A DNA stretch of 6,961 bases from Anaerolineales bacterium (GTDB taxonomy: Bacteria > Chloroflexota > Anaerolineae > Anaerolineales > Villigracilaceae): the NCBI GenBank assembly GCA_028689195.1, contig JAQTWR010000144.1:1-6961 (forward strand), in the 5' to 3' direction. The translations under genes were made by a program, and so were the position numbers. The notes beneath the pieces were generated by a model. The model saw nothing but the letters and a program-made list of their open reading frames with translations, ran no database searches and had not been told where the DNA came from. Every line of letters starts with the position of its first letter. The stretch's first letter is position 1. This document shows, piece by piece, positions 5,000 to 6,961 of this stretch.

Positions 5000-5881
5000 A
5001 TGCGATACGACTTATGCCTCCCGTGGTACTGGGAATACGACGACGTTTTTGCCCGAATGGTGGAACGCGCCTGCATCGAGCAGGGCGTCTCGCTTTGGCA
5101 GATTAGACCCGACAACCTGCTCGAATCAATCACCGCGCTGTACAAAGGAATCACAACCTTCAAGACCCTTCTGCATCGCGGACAGGGCGAAGCGACTTTT
5201 GATCCGATTCCGCGCTGGGCGAAAGAATTCGGCGCGCGCCGCATCAACCCCGCGGAACTCTCCCTCTGGTCGGAAGATAAAGCCACCATGCACCTCGAAC
5301 TCATCGCCAGCGGATTGCACACCCCCTACACCGTTTTGCTTGCGCCGTTTTTAGAGCAGCCCGTCATCCCGCCCATTGACCTCGCGCCGCTCGGCGAACA
5401 TTTCGTCATCAAACCGTCCAACGAAGGCGGCGGGGAAGGCGTAATCATGGGCGCGACTTCAATGGATGAAATCTTGCAAGCGCGGATGGAATTCCCCGAA
5501 CAGAAGTATTTGATTCAAGCGCACGTCGCGCCGCGCATCATCGAAGACAAGCCCGCATGGTTCAGGGTTTTTTACGCGAACGGAGAAACCTAGCCGTGCT
5601 GGTGGGACCCTGAGACGCATATCTACAAAAATATCGAGGCGGAGGAAAATCTCCGCTACGGGCTGCACAGTTTGAAGGGAGTCGCGCAGCGCGTCGCTTC
5701 CATCTGCAAATTGGATTGGTTCAGCACCGAAATCGCGCTGACCGACGAATTCATCGTGGTAGATTACGTCAACGACGAAATAGATACGCGCGTACAATCG
5801 CAGGCGTTGGACGGCGCGCCCGACGAAGTAATGAACGGTATCGCAAAACAACTTGTAAAAATAGCAAAGGAAAATTTATAA
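5000..5881 (+). pseudogene. ATP-grasp ligase-like gene interrupted by an in-frame TAG
   Basis: ATP-grasp enzymes join a carboxylate to an amine or thiol through an acyl-phosphate, using ATP and magnesium. From the ATG at 5000 the protein runs MRYDLCLPWYWEYDDVF. It has the ATP-binding lysine strand FVIKPS (135-140), a glycine-rich loop NEGGGEGV (141-148), the adenine-region YLIQAHV (170-176) and FRVFY (188-192). Codon 198 is TAG (5591-5593). The same frame then continues for 95 codons with PCWWDPETHIYKN, DWFSTEIA and VVDYVND. This last part should hold the metal-binding acid and Asn (about D255, N258), so the 197-residue product would lack a complete active site. Codon use after the TAG is unchanged, which points to a recent nonsense change, a sequencing error or readthrough. 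The earlier TTG at 4898 was rejected because it lies in the palindrome. The substrate is unknown. Confidence 0.75.
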
Positions 5882-6961
5882 ATGAAACCGCGCGCAAGAG
5901 ATTTAGGGATTCCATTTGACGGGGCGACGGGAACACAAAACGCAATCACCGACGTAGCAGGCGTCACGGTCGGATACGCCACCGTAATCGAAGGCGATTC
6001 GGCGCGGACGGGGGTCACGATTATTCATCCGCGCGGAAAGAAAGACTACATGCCCGTTTATGCGGGCGTTCATTCGTTCAACGGCAACGGCGAGATGACC
6101 GGCGCGGCGTGGGTGGAAGAAGGCGGCTTGCTGGAAGGTCCCATCGGCATTACAAACTCGCACAGCGTCGGCATTGTGCGCGACACCATCATCGCGTGGC
6201 AAATCAAGAATAACGCCATGTTCCAAAAATGGTCGCTGCCGATTGTGGCAGAAACGGCGGACGGCTGGCTGAACGACATGAATAGTTTTCACGTCAAGGA
6301 ACGCCATGTGATGAGCGCGTTGAATTCCGCGAAGAGCGGCGCAATCGAGGAAGGCAATGTCGGCGGCGGGACGGGGATGTTGTGTTACGAATTCAAAGGC
6401 GGCACGGGAACGTCTTCGCGCAAACTGCCCGATAAATTCGGCGGCTGGACGGTGGGCGTTTTGGCGCAGTGCAATTTCGGCAGGCGTTATCAACTGACCA
6501 TTGCGGGAGCGCCGATTGGCAAATATTTATTAGACGGCGCGCCGTTTACAAACGGGGAAAATCCATTCAAGCAGGATGACGGCTCGTTGATCGTCATCGT
6601 CGCCACCGACGCGCCCGTCCTTCCTTATCAATTAAAGCGGCTGGCAAAACGCGCAACGCTCGGCATGGCGCGCACGGGTTCGCTGGGCGGAAACGGTTCA
6701 GGCGATATTTTCCTCGCGTTTTCAACCGCGAATGAAAGCGCGACGCGCTGGGACGAAAAGGGATTGTCGAATATTCAGGTGTTATCCAACGACTTCCTCG
6801 ACCCGATTTTTTCCGCGACCGTTTTTGCAACGGAAGAAGCGATCATCAACGCGATGGTCGCGGCGGAAGATATGGTCGGGCATAATCAAGTGGACGCGAA
6901 AGCCCTGCCGCACGACGAAGTAAAACGTCTTTTGAAAGAATACAACAGGCAATACAACAAA
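5882..6961 (+). CDS. P1/S58 family peptidase (DmpA-like aminopeptidase), 3' end beyond window
   Basis: S58 peptidases (DmpA, BapA) are N-terminal-nucleophile enzymes that cut themselves before a serine and then remove N-terminal residues, including some D- or beta-amino acids, from peptides and amides. The 360 codons present are open and nearly full length for the family (about 375). Visible family motifs are ITDVAGVTVGY (22-32), the glycine-rich GVHSFNGNGEMTG (62-74), GPIGITNSHSVGIVRD (86-101), LAQCNFGRRYQLTIAG, and GGNGSGDIFLAFSTAN. In the last, the cleavage site is Gly272-Ser273, with Ser273 as nucleophile of the beta subunit. The ATG directly follows the TAA of the ATP-grasp gene, with AAAGGA at 5866-5871 as RBS, so the two are probably one operon. 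There is no signal peptide, so a cytoplasmic location is likely. The substrate is not determined. Confidence 0.9.
   Translation, partial: MKPRARDLGIPFDGATGTQNAITDVAGVTVGYATVIEGDSARTGVTIIHPRGKKDYMPVYAGVHSFNGNGEMTGAAWVEEGGLLEGPIGITNSHSVGIVRDTIIAWQIKNNAMFQKWSLPIVAETADGWLNDMNSFHVKERHVMSALNSAKSGAIEEGNVGGGTGMLCYEFKGGTGTSSRKLPDKFGGWTVGVLAQCNFGRRYQLTIAGAPIGKYLLDGAPFTNGENPFKQDDGSLIVIVATDAPVLPYQLKRLAKRATLGMARTGSLGGNGSGDIFLAFSTANESATRWDEKGLSNIQVLSNDFLDPIFSATVFATEEAIINAMVAAEDMVGHNQVDAKALPHDEVKRLLKEYNRQYNK

Noticed and set aside
5591..5593. Pyrrolysine insertion at the TAG
   Set aside because: No pylT or pylS is visible, no downstream hairpin was found by eye, and this enzyme family is not known to use it.
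5903..6493. Minus-strand 196-residue frame and other frames opposite the peptidase
   Set aside because: Antisense to a clear S58 peptidase; open only because of the codon bias of that gene.

Overview
The window reads as a piece of an Anaerolineae-type (Chloroflexota) genome. This is inferred from the style of the RHS cores and the leaderless-looking TATAAT-to-ATG spacing, and no marker gene confirms it. It has two halves. Positions 1 to about 4,900 form an accessory, repeat-rich region read on the minus strand. Positions 5,000 to 6,961 hold two ordinary metabolic-type genes on the plus strand.

The accessory half carries three RHS C-terminal ends, with no full-length RHS gene in view. Read on the minus strand from the right, the first (3819-4808) and second (1057-2043) each consist of about 100 residues of RHS core followed by a unique C-terminal tip of about 220-230 residues. 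Each is followed at once by a small gene for a protein with one N-terminal membrane segment (3040-3822 and 608-1048). That is the layout of displaced toxin-tip/immunity cassettes. The third (1-441) runs off the left edge and is broken upstream by a small inverted-repeat element; a YD-repeat remnant lies beyond it. A 104-bp core segment is almost identical in all three, so they share recent ancestry or recombine.

Between the second and first cassettes lie a small conserved-looking alpha-helical gene (2286-2642) with its own promoter, RBS and hairpin, nine 21-bp tandem repeats (2673-2861), and a second copy of the inverted-repeat element (2878-2997). Perfect or near-perfect palindromes of related sequence sit at 2182-2210, 2251-2283 and 4898-4926. 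They mark the points where RHS homology stops.

The plus-strand half holds an ATP-grasp ligase-like gene (5000-5881) cut by one in-frame TAG at codon 198, with an intact C-terminal part downstream. Its stop touches the ATG of a DmpA/S58-family aminopeptidase gene (5882 to beyond 6961). The two look like an operon joining a ligase to a peptidase.

The best candidates for something undescribed are the two unrecognised RHS tips with their membrane-anchored partners, and the 21-bp repeat array, which appears to be built from alternating promoter half-units.
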